NCBI GenBank assembly: GCA_040386975.1 | Contig: JAZKEO010000013.1 | Span: 74,315-138,314, forward strand | Origin: M2408 sp040386975 | Lineage (GTDB): Bacteria; Bacteroidota; Bacteroidia; Flavobacteriales_D; Crocinitomicaceae | Length of the DNA: 64,000 nucleotides | Direction of reading: 5' to 3' | Shown here: positions 45,638-53,968 of the stretch, piece by piece | Layout: each line of letters starts with the position of its first letter | Position numbering within the stretch: the stretch's first letter is position 1 | Notes under the pieces: model-generated | The model's database searches: none | What the model saw: only the letters and a program-made list of their open reading frames with translations | What the model was told of the DNA's origin: nothing | Position numbers and translations under genes: made by a program

Positions 45638-47752
45638 TTACTCAACTTCCAAATTAAAGTCATTCGTAAAAACAATTTTCCCATCAACAGGAGTTGAATT
45701 CCCTGGAATCATTAAACCTTTTATTTTTGTTGTTTTTCCTTTGGAAAGTAATTCAAAAACAAATTTATCGGTTAACTTTTTACCTAAAAGTTCAAAAGGA
45801 ATTTTAAAACCACAAATAGCAAAATTTGCACAACCATAAGCTGTATTGCCTTTCTTTAAAAGATTGGATTTACACTTTGGACAGGTCATATTCTCAATAT
45901 TAATTTCCTCTTTTGCTTTTGTTTCTCTTGGTTTTTTGACTTTCTCTTCGGCTTTAGCTTCAACTTTTTCAGGAGCAATCGAAATAATTCTTCGTGTATT
46001 GAAAATCACTTCGTTGCACAAGTCAACAACCATTTGAATTAACTCTTTTTTGAAAATTTCGATGGAATATTCGCCTTTTTCAATCATTCGTATTTTACGC
46101 TCCCAATTTCCTGTTAATTCAGGACTTTTTAGCAGATCATTTTGAATCGTATCAATCAAATCGATGCCCGTTTGTGTGGCAAAAATATTTTTTTTGTTGC
46201 GTTCAATATAACGTCTTCTAAAAAGGGTTTCAATAATATTTGCACGTGTTGAAGGTCGCCCGATTCCATTGTCTTTCAACAATTCACGCATTTCTTCATC
46301 TTCAACTTGTTTACCGGCTGTTTCCATTCCTCTAAGCAAAGTCGCTTCCGTGAAATATTTTGGAGCGGCCGTTTTTCCATGGTGAACTTTTGGTTCGTGT
46401 GGACCTTTTTCTCCTTCAACAAACAAAGGCATCACTTTTTCTTCTTCGTCCTTTTTTGAAGCTTGATCATCTGCGTAAACAATTCTCCAACCTAAATCTA
46501 AAATTTGTTTTCCGCTTGCTTTAAATTCAATTTGACCAACTTTCCCTAAAACGGTTGTCGTAAAAATCTTACATTCAGGATAAAAAACCGCAATAAATCG
46601 TTTTACAATAATATCGTAAATGTGCTGTTCTTGCGGACTTATTCCCGAAGGTGAAATTCCAGTTGGAATAATCGCGTGGTGATCGGTAACTTTTTTATTG
46701 TCAAAAACAGCTTTTGATTTCGGAATCGGTTTAGCTAAAAGCGACTCCGTAAAGCGTTTGTAATACGTTAATCCTTGTAAAATTCCTGGGATTTTCGGAT
46801 GCAAATCTTCAGTCAAATACGTCGTATCCACACGTGGATAAGTAACCAATTTTTTCTCGTATAAATTCTGAATCAATTTCAAAGTATCATCAGCTGAGTA
46901 AGCATGTTTTTTATTCGCTTCAACTTGAAGGGCGGTCAAATCAAACAAACGAGGATTTCCTTCTTTTCCTTCTTTTTGTTCAAAAGTAGTAACTTCAAAT
47001 TCATGCTCTTTCAAATAGCTTAGACCTTTTTCAGCTTTTTCAACAGAAGTTAAACGATCAATTGTTGCGTTGAATTCTGTTTCTCGGTAAAGTGTTTTCA
47101 GTTCCCAATAATCTTCTGATTTGAAGGCATCGATTTCTTTTTGACGTTGAACAATCATCGCTAAAGTAGGAGTTTGCACTCTTCCTATTGAAAAAACAGC
47201 TTTTCCCTGACCGAATTTTTTGGTAAATAAACGCGTAGCATTCATTCCTAAAAGCCAGTCTCCAATTGCTCTAGCACTTCCTGCAGCGTATAAATTATCG
47301 TATTGCTTTGATTCTCTTAAAGTTTTAAATCCCTCTTTTATAGCTTCTTCCGTAAGCGATGAAATCCACAAACGTTTGATTGGAACAGCACATTTTGCCT
47401 TCAATAAAACCCAGCGTTGAATGAGCTCTCCTTCCTGTCCAGCATCCCCACAGTTGATTACCATTTCTGCGTTTTGAACTAAGCGTTGAATGACGTGAAA
47501 TTGTTTTTGTACACCACTGTCTTCCATCACTTTAACGCCAAAACTTGATGGAATCATGGGTAATTCTTCCAAACGCCAAGCTTTCCATTTTTCGGTGTAA
47601 TCGTGTGGTTCTTTTAAAGTACAAAGATGACCAAAAGTCCAAGTAACCTGATACCCATTTCCTTCCATATAGCCGTCCTTAGCCTGAGTAGCACCAATTA
47701 TTTTGGCAATATCTCTTGCAACACTAGGTTTTTCGGCAATACAGACTTTCAT
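45638..47752 (-). CDS. topB: DNA topoisomerase III (type IA)
   Basis: Relaxes and decatenates DNA by cutting one strand. The 704-residue protein opens with the Toprim domain (VCIAEKPSVARDIAKIIG; acidic site CGDAGQEGELIQRW near Asp103), continues with SIGRVQTPTLAMIV and the active-site tyrosine in LVTYPRVDTTYL (Tyr305), and ends in a single zinc-ribbon-like motif CPKCKSNLLKKGNTAYGCANF. The CGDAGQEGE form is typical of Bacteroidetes TopB. Such enzymes occur both in chromosomes and on mobile elements; nothing mobile surrounds this one. Confidence 0.94.
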   Translation of the reverse strand: MKVCIAEKPSVARDIAKIIGATQAKDGYMEGNGYQVTWTFGHLCTLKEPHDYTEKWKAWRLEELPMIPSSFGVKVMEDSGVQKQFHVIQRLVQNAEMVINCGDAGQEGELIQRWVLLKAKCAVPIKRLWISSLTEEAIKEGFKTLRESKQYDNLYAAGSARAIGDWLLGMNATRLFTKKFGQGKAVFSIGRVQTPTLAMIVQRQKEIDAFKSEDYWELKTLYRETEFNATIDRLTSVEKAEKGLSYLKEHEFEVTTFEQKEGKEGNPRLFDLTALQVEANKKHAYSADDTLKLIQNLYEKKLVTYPRVDTTYLTEDLHPKIPGILQGLTYYKRFTESLLAKPIPKSKAVFDNKKVTDHHAIIPTGISPSGISPQEQHIYDIIVKRFIAVFYPECKIFTTTVLGKVGQIEFKASGKQILDLGWRIVYADDQASKKDEEEKVMPLFVEGEKGPHEPKVHHGKTAAPKYFTEATLLRGMETAGKQVEDEEMRELLKDNGIGRPSTRANIIETLFRRRYIERNKKNIFATQTGIDLIDTIQNDLLKSPELTGNWERKIRMIEKGEYSIEIFKKELIQMVVDLCNEVIFNTRRIISIAPEKVEAKAEEKVKKPRETKAKEEINIENMTCPKCKSNLLKKGNTAYGCANFAICGFKIPFELLGKKLTDKFVFELLSKGKTTKIKGLMIPGNSTPVDGKIVFTNDFNLEVE

Positions 47753-47966
47753 GGATTCAATTCTGGAATAAAAAATTTGAAAGTGTAAAGTTGCCTATTT
47801 TTTGGCAAAAAATGGAATTAATTTATTAACAATTGCGATATTTTTCTTAGGTTCATAAAGTAAATTTTAATAAAAAATTAATTTTATGTTTGCATAATAA
47901 AACATTTTTTCATTATATTCGTATTAAATAAGAAAAGCCATACCACAATCTGAAAAAAGTTCAAAC

Positions 47967-49742
47967 ATGAAAGCAATTAAAGGAGGAGAATTTTTAATTC
48001 GAAAAACACATTTTAGTGAAATTTTTATTCCAGAAGAATGGAATGAGGAGCAAAAAATGATTTCTCAAGTCTGTGAGGATTTTATTGCGATGGAAATTAT
48101 TCCCAATTTAGATAAAATTGATGCTCAAGAGGAAGGTTTAATGGTTTCTTTGTTGGACAAAGCTGGAGAGTTGGGTTTGCTTGGAATGTCTGTACCAGAA
48201 AATTTAGGTGGAATGGGAACAGATTTCAAAACATCACTTTTGGCAACAGAACATTTGGGTGAAGGGCATTCGTTTTCAGTAGCTTTTGGTGCTCATACTG
48301 GAATTGGTACTTTGCCGCTTTTGTATTATGGAAATGAAGAACAAAAACAAAAATACATTCCAAAATTAGCTTCTGGTGAATGGAAAGCTGCTTATTGTTT
48401 GACAGAACCAAATTCAGGTTCAGACGCAAATTCAGGAAAAACAAAGGCTATTTTATCGGAAGATGGGAAACATTATTTGCTAACAGGTCAAAAAATGTGG
48501 ATTACAAACGGTGGATTTGCTGATTTTTTTACTGTTTTTGCAAAAATTGACGACGACGATGTGTTGAGTGCTTTTTTAATTGAACGTTCCTATGAGGGAA
48601 TTACTTTTAATCCTGAAGAACATAAAATGGGAATCAAAGGTTCATCTACACGACAAATTTTCTTTAATAAAGTAAAAGTTCCAGTTGAAAACTTACTTTC
48701 AGAAAGGAAAAATGGATTTAAAATCGCTTTAAACATTTTAAATATCGGAAGAATAAAATTGGCTGCTGGAGTTTTGGGTGGTTCAAAACAAACAATTAAC
48801 GACGGTTTAAAATACGCTATTGATAGAGAACAATTTGGAAGATCAATAGCAAAATACGGAGCAATTCGCTTCAAATTAGCAGAACAAGTGATGAGAACTT
48901 TTGTTTTGGAATCTGCAATTTACCGTGCAGGACAAAACATAGATGATAAAATCAATATCCTTGTAACAGAAGGCATGACGAAAGCTCAAGCAACCTTAAA
49001 AGGAATCGAAGAATACGCTGCTGAATGCGCTATTTTGAAAGTTGCTGGCTCAGAATGTTTGGATTATGTGGTTGATGAAGCCTTGCAGATTTTTGGCGGA
49101 ATGGGTTATTCGGCTGAATCGCCAGTTGAACGTTCTTACAGAGATTCTCGTATTAACCGAATTTTTGAAGGTACAAATGAAATCAATCGTTTGTTGACTG
49201 TTGACATGATTTTACGTCGTGGAATGAAAGGAGAATTGGATTTGATGTCGCCAGCAATGAAAGTTGCAGGTGAGTTGATGAGTATTCCAGAAACACCAGA
49301 TTTGGACGGAGGAATTTTCGCTAAAGAACATTTTTACCTAGAAAATTTCAAAAAAGTAATTTTGATGATTGCTGGTTCAGCAGTTCAAAAATTGATGCAA
49401 AGTTTGTCTAAAGAACAAGAAATTTTAATGAATGTAGCAGATATAGCGATTGCGATTTATCAAGCAGAATCAGCTTTGTTGCGTGTTGAAAAAATGATTT
49501 CTCAAGGTAAAGCGAATGATTCAAGTGTTCAAGTTGACATCGTGAAATTGTATTTTTACGAGATGGCTGATAAAATCAATAAATTTGGAAAAGACGCAAT
49601 TTATTCTTTTGTTGAAGGAGATGAAGCTCGCATGATGATTATGGGCTTAAAACGTTTCACGAAAGTAGATGAAGTAAATCCAAAAGCTTTGCGTCAGCGT
49701 ATTGCGCAAGACTTGATTGAAAAAGGAACGTATACTTTGTAA
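47967..49742 (+). CDS. Acyl-CoA dehydrogenase family protein
   Basis: A FAD enzyme oxidising acyl-CoA to enoyl-CoA in fatty-acid breakdown. At 591 residues it is longer than the usual 380, like very-long-chain/ACAD9-type enzymes, with an extra C-terminal helical domain from about residue 430. Motifs include YCLTEPNSGSDANSG, MWITNGGFADFF, the DREQFGRSI segment and the catalytic glutamate in IFEGTNEINR (Glu401). It is a single gene, followed directly by a large inverted repeat. Confidence 0.94.
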   Translation: MKAIKGGEFLIRKTHFSEIFIPEEWNEEQKMISQVCEDFIAMEIIPNLDKIDAQEEGLMVSLLDKAGELGLLGMSVPENLGGMGTDFKTSLLATEHLGEGHSFSVAFGAHTGIGTLPLLYYGNEEQKQKYIPKLASGEWKAAYCLTEPNSGSDANSGKTKAILSEDGKHYLLTGQKMWITNGGFADFFTVFAKIDDDDVLSAFLIERSYEGITFNPEEHKMGIKGSSTRQIFFNKVKVPVENLLSERKNGFKIALNILNIGRIKLAAGVLGGSKQTINDGLKYAIDREQFGRSIAKYGAIRFKLAEQVMRTFVLESAIYRAGQNIDDKINILVTEGMTKAQATLKGIEEYAAECAILKVAGSECLDYVVDEALQIFGGMGYSAESPVERSYRDSRINRIFEGTNEINRLLTVDMILRRGMKGELDLMSPAMKVAGELMSIPETPDLDGGIFAKEHFYLENFKKVILMIAGSAVQKLMQSLSKEQEILMNVADIAIAIYQAESALLRVEKMISQGKANDSSVQVDIVKLYFYEMADKINKFGKDAIYSFVEGDEARMMIMGLKRFTKVDEVNPKALRQRIAQDLIEKGTYTL

Positions 49743-49745
49743 AAA

Positions 49746-49783
49746 AGTATTAATTTTTCCAGTGTAATGGAAAAATTAATACT
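49746..49783. terminator. 16-bp inverted repeat after the acyl-CoA dehydrogenase gene; also carries box 1
   Basis: AGTATTAATTTTTCCA (49746-49761) pairs perfectly with TGGAAAAATTAATACT (49768-49783) around a GTGTAA loop, 4 bp after the stop. It can act as a terminator, and its core TTTTCCA-N6-TGGAAAA is also the first of three repeated boxes upstream of the ATPase gene. Confidence 0.6.
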
Positions 49784-49837
49784 AAAATTTCCACTTTAAT
49801 GGAAAAATTCGGGGTAAAATTTGTTTTCTAATGGAAA
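49765..49837 (+). promoter_or_regulatory. Three TAATGGAAA boxes at 32-bp spacing upstream of the DUF4143 ATPase gene
   Basis: TAATGGAAA begins at 49765, 49797 and 49829, so exactly 32 bp apart twice (about three DNA turns). Boxes 1 and 2 are half of TTTCCA-N6-TGGAAA inverted repeats (second: 49788-49793 / 49800-49805). Box 3 lies between the -33 and -7 elements. This looks like an operator array for a repressor, possibly the gene product itself (inference). Confidence 0.5.
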
Positions 49838-49851
49838 TATTCATAGTTTTG
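49821..49851 (+). promoter_or_regulatory. Promoter directly abutting the DUF4143 ATPase gene
   Basis: TTG at 49821-49823, 20 bp, TAGTTTTG at 49844-49851, then TGTT and the ATG at 49856. Confidence 0.55.
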
Positions 49852-49855
49852 TGTT

Positions 49856-50986
49856 ATGGAATCTGTCGGTAGAACATTAGAAAAGACTCTAAATAGTTGG
49901 TTAAATAAACGAAAAGCCATTGTTTTAACTGGTGCAAGGCAAGTTGGAAAGACGACTTTACTAAGTAATTTATTTGGTAAAGATGAAAAAGTATTGTTTC
50001 TCAATGCAGACGAAAATAGAGTTCGTTTTATTTTTGAGGATTTGAGTTTACCAAATTTGAAAGATATAATTGGTAGAAATAAAGTTCTTATAATTGATGA
50101 AATACAACGTTTAACAAATCCGGGTTTACTTTTAAAATTAATTTTCGATAGTTTCAAAGACGTTCAGCTGGTTGCAACTGGTTCATCAGCCTTGGAAATT
50201 TCTGATAAAATTTTTGAACCTTTAACAGGAAGACATGTTTTATTTCATTTGTATCCGTTTTCGGTTTCTGAATTGTATAAAGACAAATCGTCTTTTAGTG
50301 TGGAAGAAGAATTACCTTTTCACTTAATTTTTGGTATGTACCCAGATATTTGTAATTACCGTTCTGATGCTGAAATAAATTTAAAAAATCTCGCTAATCA
50401 ATATTTATATAAAGATGTATTAATTTGGAAAAACATACGAAAACCTGAATTACTTGAAAAATTACTGCAACTTTTAGCTTATCAAATTGGACAAGAAATC
50501 TCTATTCATGAATTAGCAAAAAGTCTAAGAGTCAAATCGGAAACAGTAGAAAGTTACATAGATCTATTAGAAAAGTCGTTTGTTATTTTTCGTTTAAAAG
50601 CATATAGTTCAAATCCAAGAAAAGAAATTTCAAAGATGAGTAAAATTTATTTTTGGGATTTGGGAATTAGAAACGCTATTATTGATGACTTTGATCCTAT
50701 TTCGTTAAGAAATGATATTGGTCAATTGTGGGAAAATTTCATTATTAGCGAAAGAATGAAAAAAAACTCAAACAGTCAAGCGAAAGAAAAAAGCTTTTTT
50801 TGGAGAAATTACAATCAAAGTGAAGTTGATTATTTGGAAACAAGGAAAAATGAAATCGATGCTTTTGAGATAAAATGGAGTAAAACAAAAAATCATCGTG
50901 TTTCAACTGCCTTTACAAATGAATATGAAAATGCAAATACTAAAGTGATTACACCTTCCAATTTTATGGAATTTTTAGATGAATAA
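49856..50986 (+). CDS. AAA+ ATPase with DUF4143 domain
   Basis: A 376-residue protein with an AAA_14 ATPase domain (P-loop TGARQVGKTT, residues 25-34; Walker B VLIIDEIQR, Asp81-Glu82; sensor VATGSSALEI), a middle winged-helix-like stretch (ISIHELAKSLRVKSETVESYIDLLEKSF) and a C-terminal DUF4143 nuclease-like fold (YFWDLGIRNAI, EVDYLE, AFEIKWS). The ED-x(n)-EIKW pattern resembles the PD-(D/E)XK arrangement. Function of this common family is unsettled. The gene stands alone between terminators and has an unusual array of repeated boxes in its promoter, suggesting self-regulation (inference). Confidence 0.9.
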   Translation: MESVGRTLEKTLNSWLNKRKAIVLTGARQVGKTTLLSNLFGKDEKVLFLNADENRVRFIFEDLSLPNLKDIIGRNKVLIIDEIQRLTNPGLLLKLIFDSFKDVQLVATGSSALEISDKIFEPLTGRHVLFHLYPFSVSELYKDKSSFSVEEELPFHLIFGMYPDICNYRSDAEINLKNLANQYLYKDVLIWKNIRKPELLEKLLQLLAYQIGQEISIHELAKSLRVKSETVESYIDLLEKSFVIFRLKAYSSNPRKEISKMSKIYFWDLGIRNAIIDDFDPISLRNDIGQLWENFIISERMKKNSNSQAKEKSFFWRNYNQSEVDYLETRKNEIDAFEIKWSKTKNHRVSTAFTNEYENANTKVITPSNFMEFLDE

Positions 50987-51001
50987 AAATCTAAAAAACA
51001 A

Positions 51002-51031
51002 AAAAGTCATTCATTAATAAGAATGACTTTT
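51002..51031. terminator. Bidirectional terminator
   Basis: AAAAGTCATTC (51002-51012) pairs with GAATGACTTTT (51021-51031), an 11-bp perfect stem with A and T runs on both sides, between the converging ATPase and DUF4920 genes. Confidence 0.8.
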
Positions 51032-51052
51032 CAATATATTTAAAACTAAATT

Positions 51053-51550
51053 TTATTTCTTTGGCTTCTCAAAAGTAATTCCATCAGCTTCAAAGGAAAG
51101 TTCAAAACTTGGCTCTGTAATTTGTGCAATTTCCTCTTTTGTTTTTCCAGCATCTTCAGCAAAATGTTGACGCATTTCAACCGTAATTGTGTCCCAATAA
51201 GCAATTCCAGATAAAAATGCTTTTGTGCCAATTTTAGTTTTTGTTGGAATGGTAAAATGGTCTTTAAATCGAGCCATCAAACTAGATCCATCAGCTTTTT
51301 TGATGTTTATCCAGCAACCAGCAGCGTTACAAACTTCTGAAATTTCAGCTTCAATGGTGAATTCTGTATCTTCTTTTGTTTTATTCATTTCTGAAATCAA
51401 CTCATCAACAGAAACTGCTTTAGTTTGGTCAACTTTTGCTGGTCCGTAAGAAACCATTTCTATTTTTTCTTCTTTTTTTACAGCTTCTGAGCATGCAGAA
51501 AAAATCAAGGAAGTCCCAAATAAAACTCCTAGAATTAGTGTTTTTTTCAT
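51053..51550 (-). CDS. DUF4920 lipoprotein
   Basis: A 165-residue lipoprotein (lipobox LIFSAC, Cys20). The domain matches DUF4920: YGPAKVDQTKAVSVDEL, then the conserved EVCNAAGCWINIKKADG with two cysteines, VRFKDHFTIPTK-type segment and ISGIAYWDTITVEMRQH-like strands. It is probably an OB-like beta domain in the periplasm; function unknown. The cysteine pair could bind a metal (inference). It follows the gene at 51562 by 11 bp. Confidence 0.82.
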   Translation of the reverse strand: MKKTLILGVLFGTSLIFSACSEAVKKEEKIEMVSYGPAKVDQTKAVSVDELISEMNKTKEDTEFTIEAEISEVCNAAGCWINIKKADGSSLMARFKDHFTIPTKTKIGTKAFLSGIAYWDTITVEMRQHFAEDAGKTKEEIAQITEPSFELSFEADGITFEKPKK

Positions 51551-51561
51551 GTGAGTGATTT

Positions 51562-51927
51562 TTACTTGATGTGCTTGTTGTAAAACTCTTCAGGTTTATA
51601 ACTCACCCCATCCATATCGATTTGAGAAATTTTTGAAGTCACAAAAAAGCGAACTAAAACACGACGACTTTTCTCGTCGTTTGTAAGCATTTTGATACTT
51701 ACAAGGTGTTTTTTTTCATCAAAAGAAACAGTAAAAAAACTCTTGTAATAAGAAGCATTCGTTTCAATTTGTTCTTTTGTTACTTGTTTTTGAAAAATAA
51801 AGTTAAATTCACCTTTTGTTTTATTTTCGGCAAATTCACTTGATTTTTCTACTTTTGCTAAAAATAATTTATCTTGGCTAAAAGAAAAAGTTGAAGCAAG
51901 AATGAAAATAAAGAATAGAGTTTTCAT
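51562..51927 (-). CDS. Small exported protein of unknown function
   Basis: A 121-residue protein beginning MKTLFFIFILASTFSFSQ, a clear signal peptide; the rest is a basic mixed alpha/beta domain (FLAKVEKSSEFAENKTKGEF, KKHLVSIKMLTNDEKSRRV) without a recognised family. The chosen ATG is at 51927; an in-frame alternative upstream at 51948 would hide the signal peptide behind seven residues. It is in an operon with the DUF4920 lipoprotein and divergent from rnhB. Confidence 0.7.
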   Translation of the reverse strand: MKTLFFIFILASTFSFSQDKLFLAKVEKSSEFAENKTKGEFNFIFQKQVTKEQIETNASYYKSFFTVSFDEKKHLVSIKMLTNDEKSRRVLVRFFVTSKISQIDMDGVSYKPEEFYNKHIK

Positions 51928-51980
51928 AAAATAAATTTTGATTATCAATTATATATGACGAAGTTAAGCATTTTTTCGAT

Positions 51981-52586
51981 ATGAGTCAATTACTTTCTTT
52001 TTTTAACGAAAATTTAATTGAAGCGGGTTGCGATGAAGCGGGTAGAGGTTGCCTTGCTGGACCAGTTGTAGCTGCTGCTGTAATTTTACCAAAGGATTTT
52101 CATCATAAACTTTTAGACGACTCTAAAAAGACCACAGAAAAAAGTAGAGAAATATTGCGAAAAGTAATTGAAGAAGAAGCTTTATCTTGGAATGTACAAT
52201 TTATTTCTCATGAAGTGATTGACGAAATAAATATTCTCAATGCAAGTATTTTAGGCATGCAACAAGCAGCTTTAGATTTAGATATACGGCCAGAATTTGT
52301 TTTAATTGATGGAAATCGTTTTCATAAATTTGAAATTCCGCATCAAACATTTATCAAAGGTGATGGACGTTATAAATCCATTGCTGCGGCTTCGATTTTG
52401 GCAAAAACACACCGAGATGAATTTATGGATAAAATTGCCGATAAATTTCCAGAATACAATTGGAAGAAAAATAAAGCTTATCCAACTTTAGAACACCGTT
52501 TGGCAGTGAAAAAGTATGGTTTAAGTGAATTTCACAGGAAATCATTTCAATTGAAGAATATGCATCAACTCGAACTCAAATTTTAA
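51981..52586 (+). CDS. rnhB: Ribonuclease HII
   Basis: Removes RNA from RNA-DNA hybrids and single misincorporated ribonucleotides. The 201-residue protein has the type 2 RNase H signature GCDEAGRGCLAGPVVAAAV (Asp18, Glu19), LDDSKKTTEKSRE, the VLIDGNRF aspartate and AAASILAKTHRDEFM. Its 3' end is followed by the structured repeat at 52628. Confidence 0.97.
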   Translation: MSQLLSFFNENLIEAGCDEAGRGCLAGPVVAAAVILPKDFHHKLLDDSKKTTEKSREILRKVIEEEALSWNVQFISHEVIDEINILNASILGMQQAALDLDIRPEFVLIDGNRFHKFEIPHQTFIKGDGRYKSIAAASILAKTHRDEFMDKIADKFPEYNWKKNKAYPTLEHRLAVKKYGLSEFHRKSFQLKNMHQLELKF

Positions 52587-52627
52587 AAAGTCGCGAGAAA
52601 ATACTAAACCTAAGGATTTCAAAAAAT

Positions 52628-52721
52628 GAGATTTTTCGAGGCGAACAAAATTTTAAAAGCGGAGTTTACAATCTGTAAATGAGAATTTTAAAATTGAAGT
52701 TTAACGAAGAAGAAAAGTGCT
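52628..52721. repeat. Structured dispersed repeat, copy A
   Basis: A segment of about 94 bp roughly 85% identical to 57308-57397: shared GAGGCGAACAA, AGTTTAC, GTAAATGAG and ATTGAAGTTTAAC. It folds as nested inverted repeats: outer ATTTTAAAA/TTTTAAAAT and inner TTTAC/GTAAA. Confidence 0.7.
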
Positions 52722-52730
52722 AACTTTGAT

Positions 52731-52752
52731 TAATTGAACAATAGTTCAATTA
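52731..52752. terminator. Inverted repeat between rnhB and TPR gene
   Basis: TAATTGAAC (52731-52739) pairs with GTTCAATTA (52744-52752) around AATA; likely terminator for one or both converging genes. Confidence 0.5.
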
Positions 52753-52771
52753 AAGATACATTAAAAGTCCG

Positions 52772-53275
52772 TTACTCCCAGCCTCGCAATTCTTTGCAAG
52801 CATTAATAAACTTTAGATTCAACTCAATTTGAGTCACATTAATGCTATGTTGTATCGCCTTATTGAAAAAAGCAATTGCTTGATCAACTTCACCTTTGTG
52901 TTGGTATAACATGCCGAAATAGAAGAAAATATCTGCATCATCACGACTTCTTAATTTCTTGGCATTTTCGAGTAATCCTTCCGCTTCATCGTAGCGAAGT
53001 TCTTTGATTAAAATAAATGCATAAGCGGTATAAGTCGGAAAATAGTCAGGATTTGCTTGCAAAGCTTTCACATAATTTGCTTCTGCTTCGTCGTTTCTCC
53101 AAAAACTGTATGCCATTTGTCCCAATTCATAAAAAGGTTCAGCTTTTTCTGGATAATTTACAATAAGTTCATGCAATTTATTTAAAGCACGTTCGTAATA
53201 GGCACTTTTCACGTCTGCCTGTGCGATGTAAATTTCTTCTTTAAACTTTGTCAAATGTGCATTTATTGGATCCAT
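52772..53275 (-). CDS. Tetratricopeptide repeat protein
   Basis: A 167-residue soluble protein made of about four TPR motifs: ALNKLHELIVNYPEKAEPFYELGQMAY, AEANYVKALQANPDYFPTYTAYAF and HKGEVDQAIAFFNKAIQH segments, with the A/Y/P pattern of the fold. It is a protein-binding module with unknown partner. It has a consensus -7 box TATCTTTG 22 bp before its ATG. Confidence 0.85.
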   Translation of the reverse strand: MDPINAHLTKFKEEIYIAQADVKSAYYERALNKLHELIVNYPEKAEPFYELGQMAYSFWRNDEAEANYVKALQANPDYFPTYTAYAFILIKELRYDEAEGLLENAKKLRSRDDADIFFYFGMLYQHKGEVDQAIAFFNKAIQHSINVTQIELNLKFINACKELRGWE

Positions 53276-53297
53276 AATTTTAACTTTTTTATGATTT

Positions 53298-53305
53298 CAA
53301 AGATA
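53298..53305 (-). promoter_or_regulatory. -7 element (TATCTTTG) of the TPR gene
   Basis: Exact TAnnTTTG match on the minus strand, 22 bp before the ATG at 53275. Confidence 0.4.
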
Positions 53306-53395
53306 AATTATTTTTTTGTTAAAGCTTTTGAGGAATGAAGTTTTTTAAAATAAAAGCTTATATTTGATGAAAACATTTTTTTAAATAGATTTATA

Positions 53396-53968
53396 TTGAA
53401 AAATTTAAGTTTTCTTTTCCTTTTATTATTTTTTATTTCTTGTTCAAAAAGCGAGGATAAAGAAACGCAAGTAGCCGTTTTTGAGCTTAGAAACATTGGC
53501 TTGTTGTCAACTTCAGAATACACAATTGGGAAAATCATCGAATTAAAAGACGATAGCGAATGGTATAAATTTGGAGATCGAAACATTTTAATTAGTTGTA
53601 AGGCAAAGGTAAAAGCTGGAATTGATTTGGTTAAAATCCAAAAGGAAGATATTGAAGTTGATGGTAAAAAAGTTACGATTCATCTGCCTTATCCAACTTT
53701 AATTTCCTTTGACATGGATCCAAATTTGATAAAAACAGAAATGGAAGATATCAATGGTTTTCGAAAATCGTTTACACAAGAGGAAAAAAATCATATTTTG
53801 GCTTTGGGAGAAAAATCAATTAAAGAAAATTTACTTAAAACGTCTATTTTGAGTCACGCCAAACAAAATGCAGAATTATTTATTGAAAATTTTTACAAGG
53901 AATTAGGATTTAAAGAAATACATGTTGAATTTGAAAAACCGTTCTCAGAGGAAATTAGCTCTCGTTAA
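53396..53968 (+). CDS. DUF4230 lipoprotein
   Basis: A 190-residue lipoprotein: the start MKNLSFLFLLLFFISCSK has Cys16 in a lipobox. The domain fits DUF4230 (VFELRNIGLLSTSEYTIGKII, ISCKAKVKAGIDLVKI, LGEKSIKENLLKTSIL), beta strands followed by a long amphipathic helix; function unknown. No ATG precedes the signal peptide, so the start must be TTG at 53396, with a stop codon 15 codons upstream. It overlaps the next DUF4230 gene by 47 bp. Confidence 0.78.
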   Translation: MKNLSFLFLLLFFISCSKSEDKETQVAVFELRNIGLLSTSEYTIGKIIELKDDSEWYKFGDRNILISCKAKVKAGIDLVKIQKEDIEVDGKKVTIHLPYPTLISFDMDPNLIKTEMEDINGFRKSFTQEEKNHILALGEKSIKENLLKTSILSHAKQNAELFIENFYKELGFKEIHVEFEKPFSEEISSR

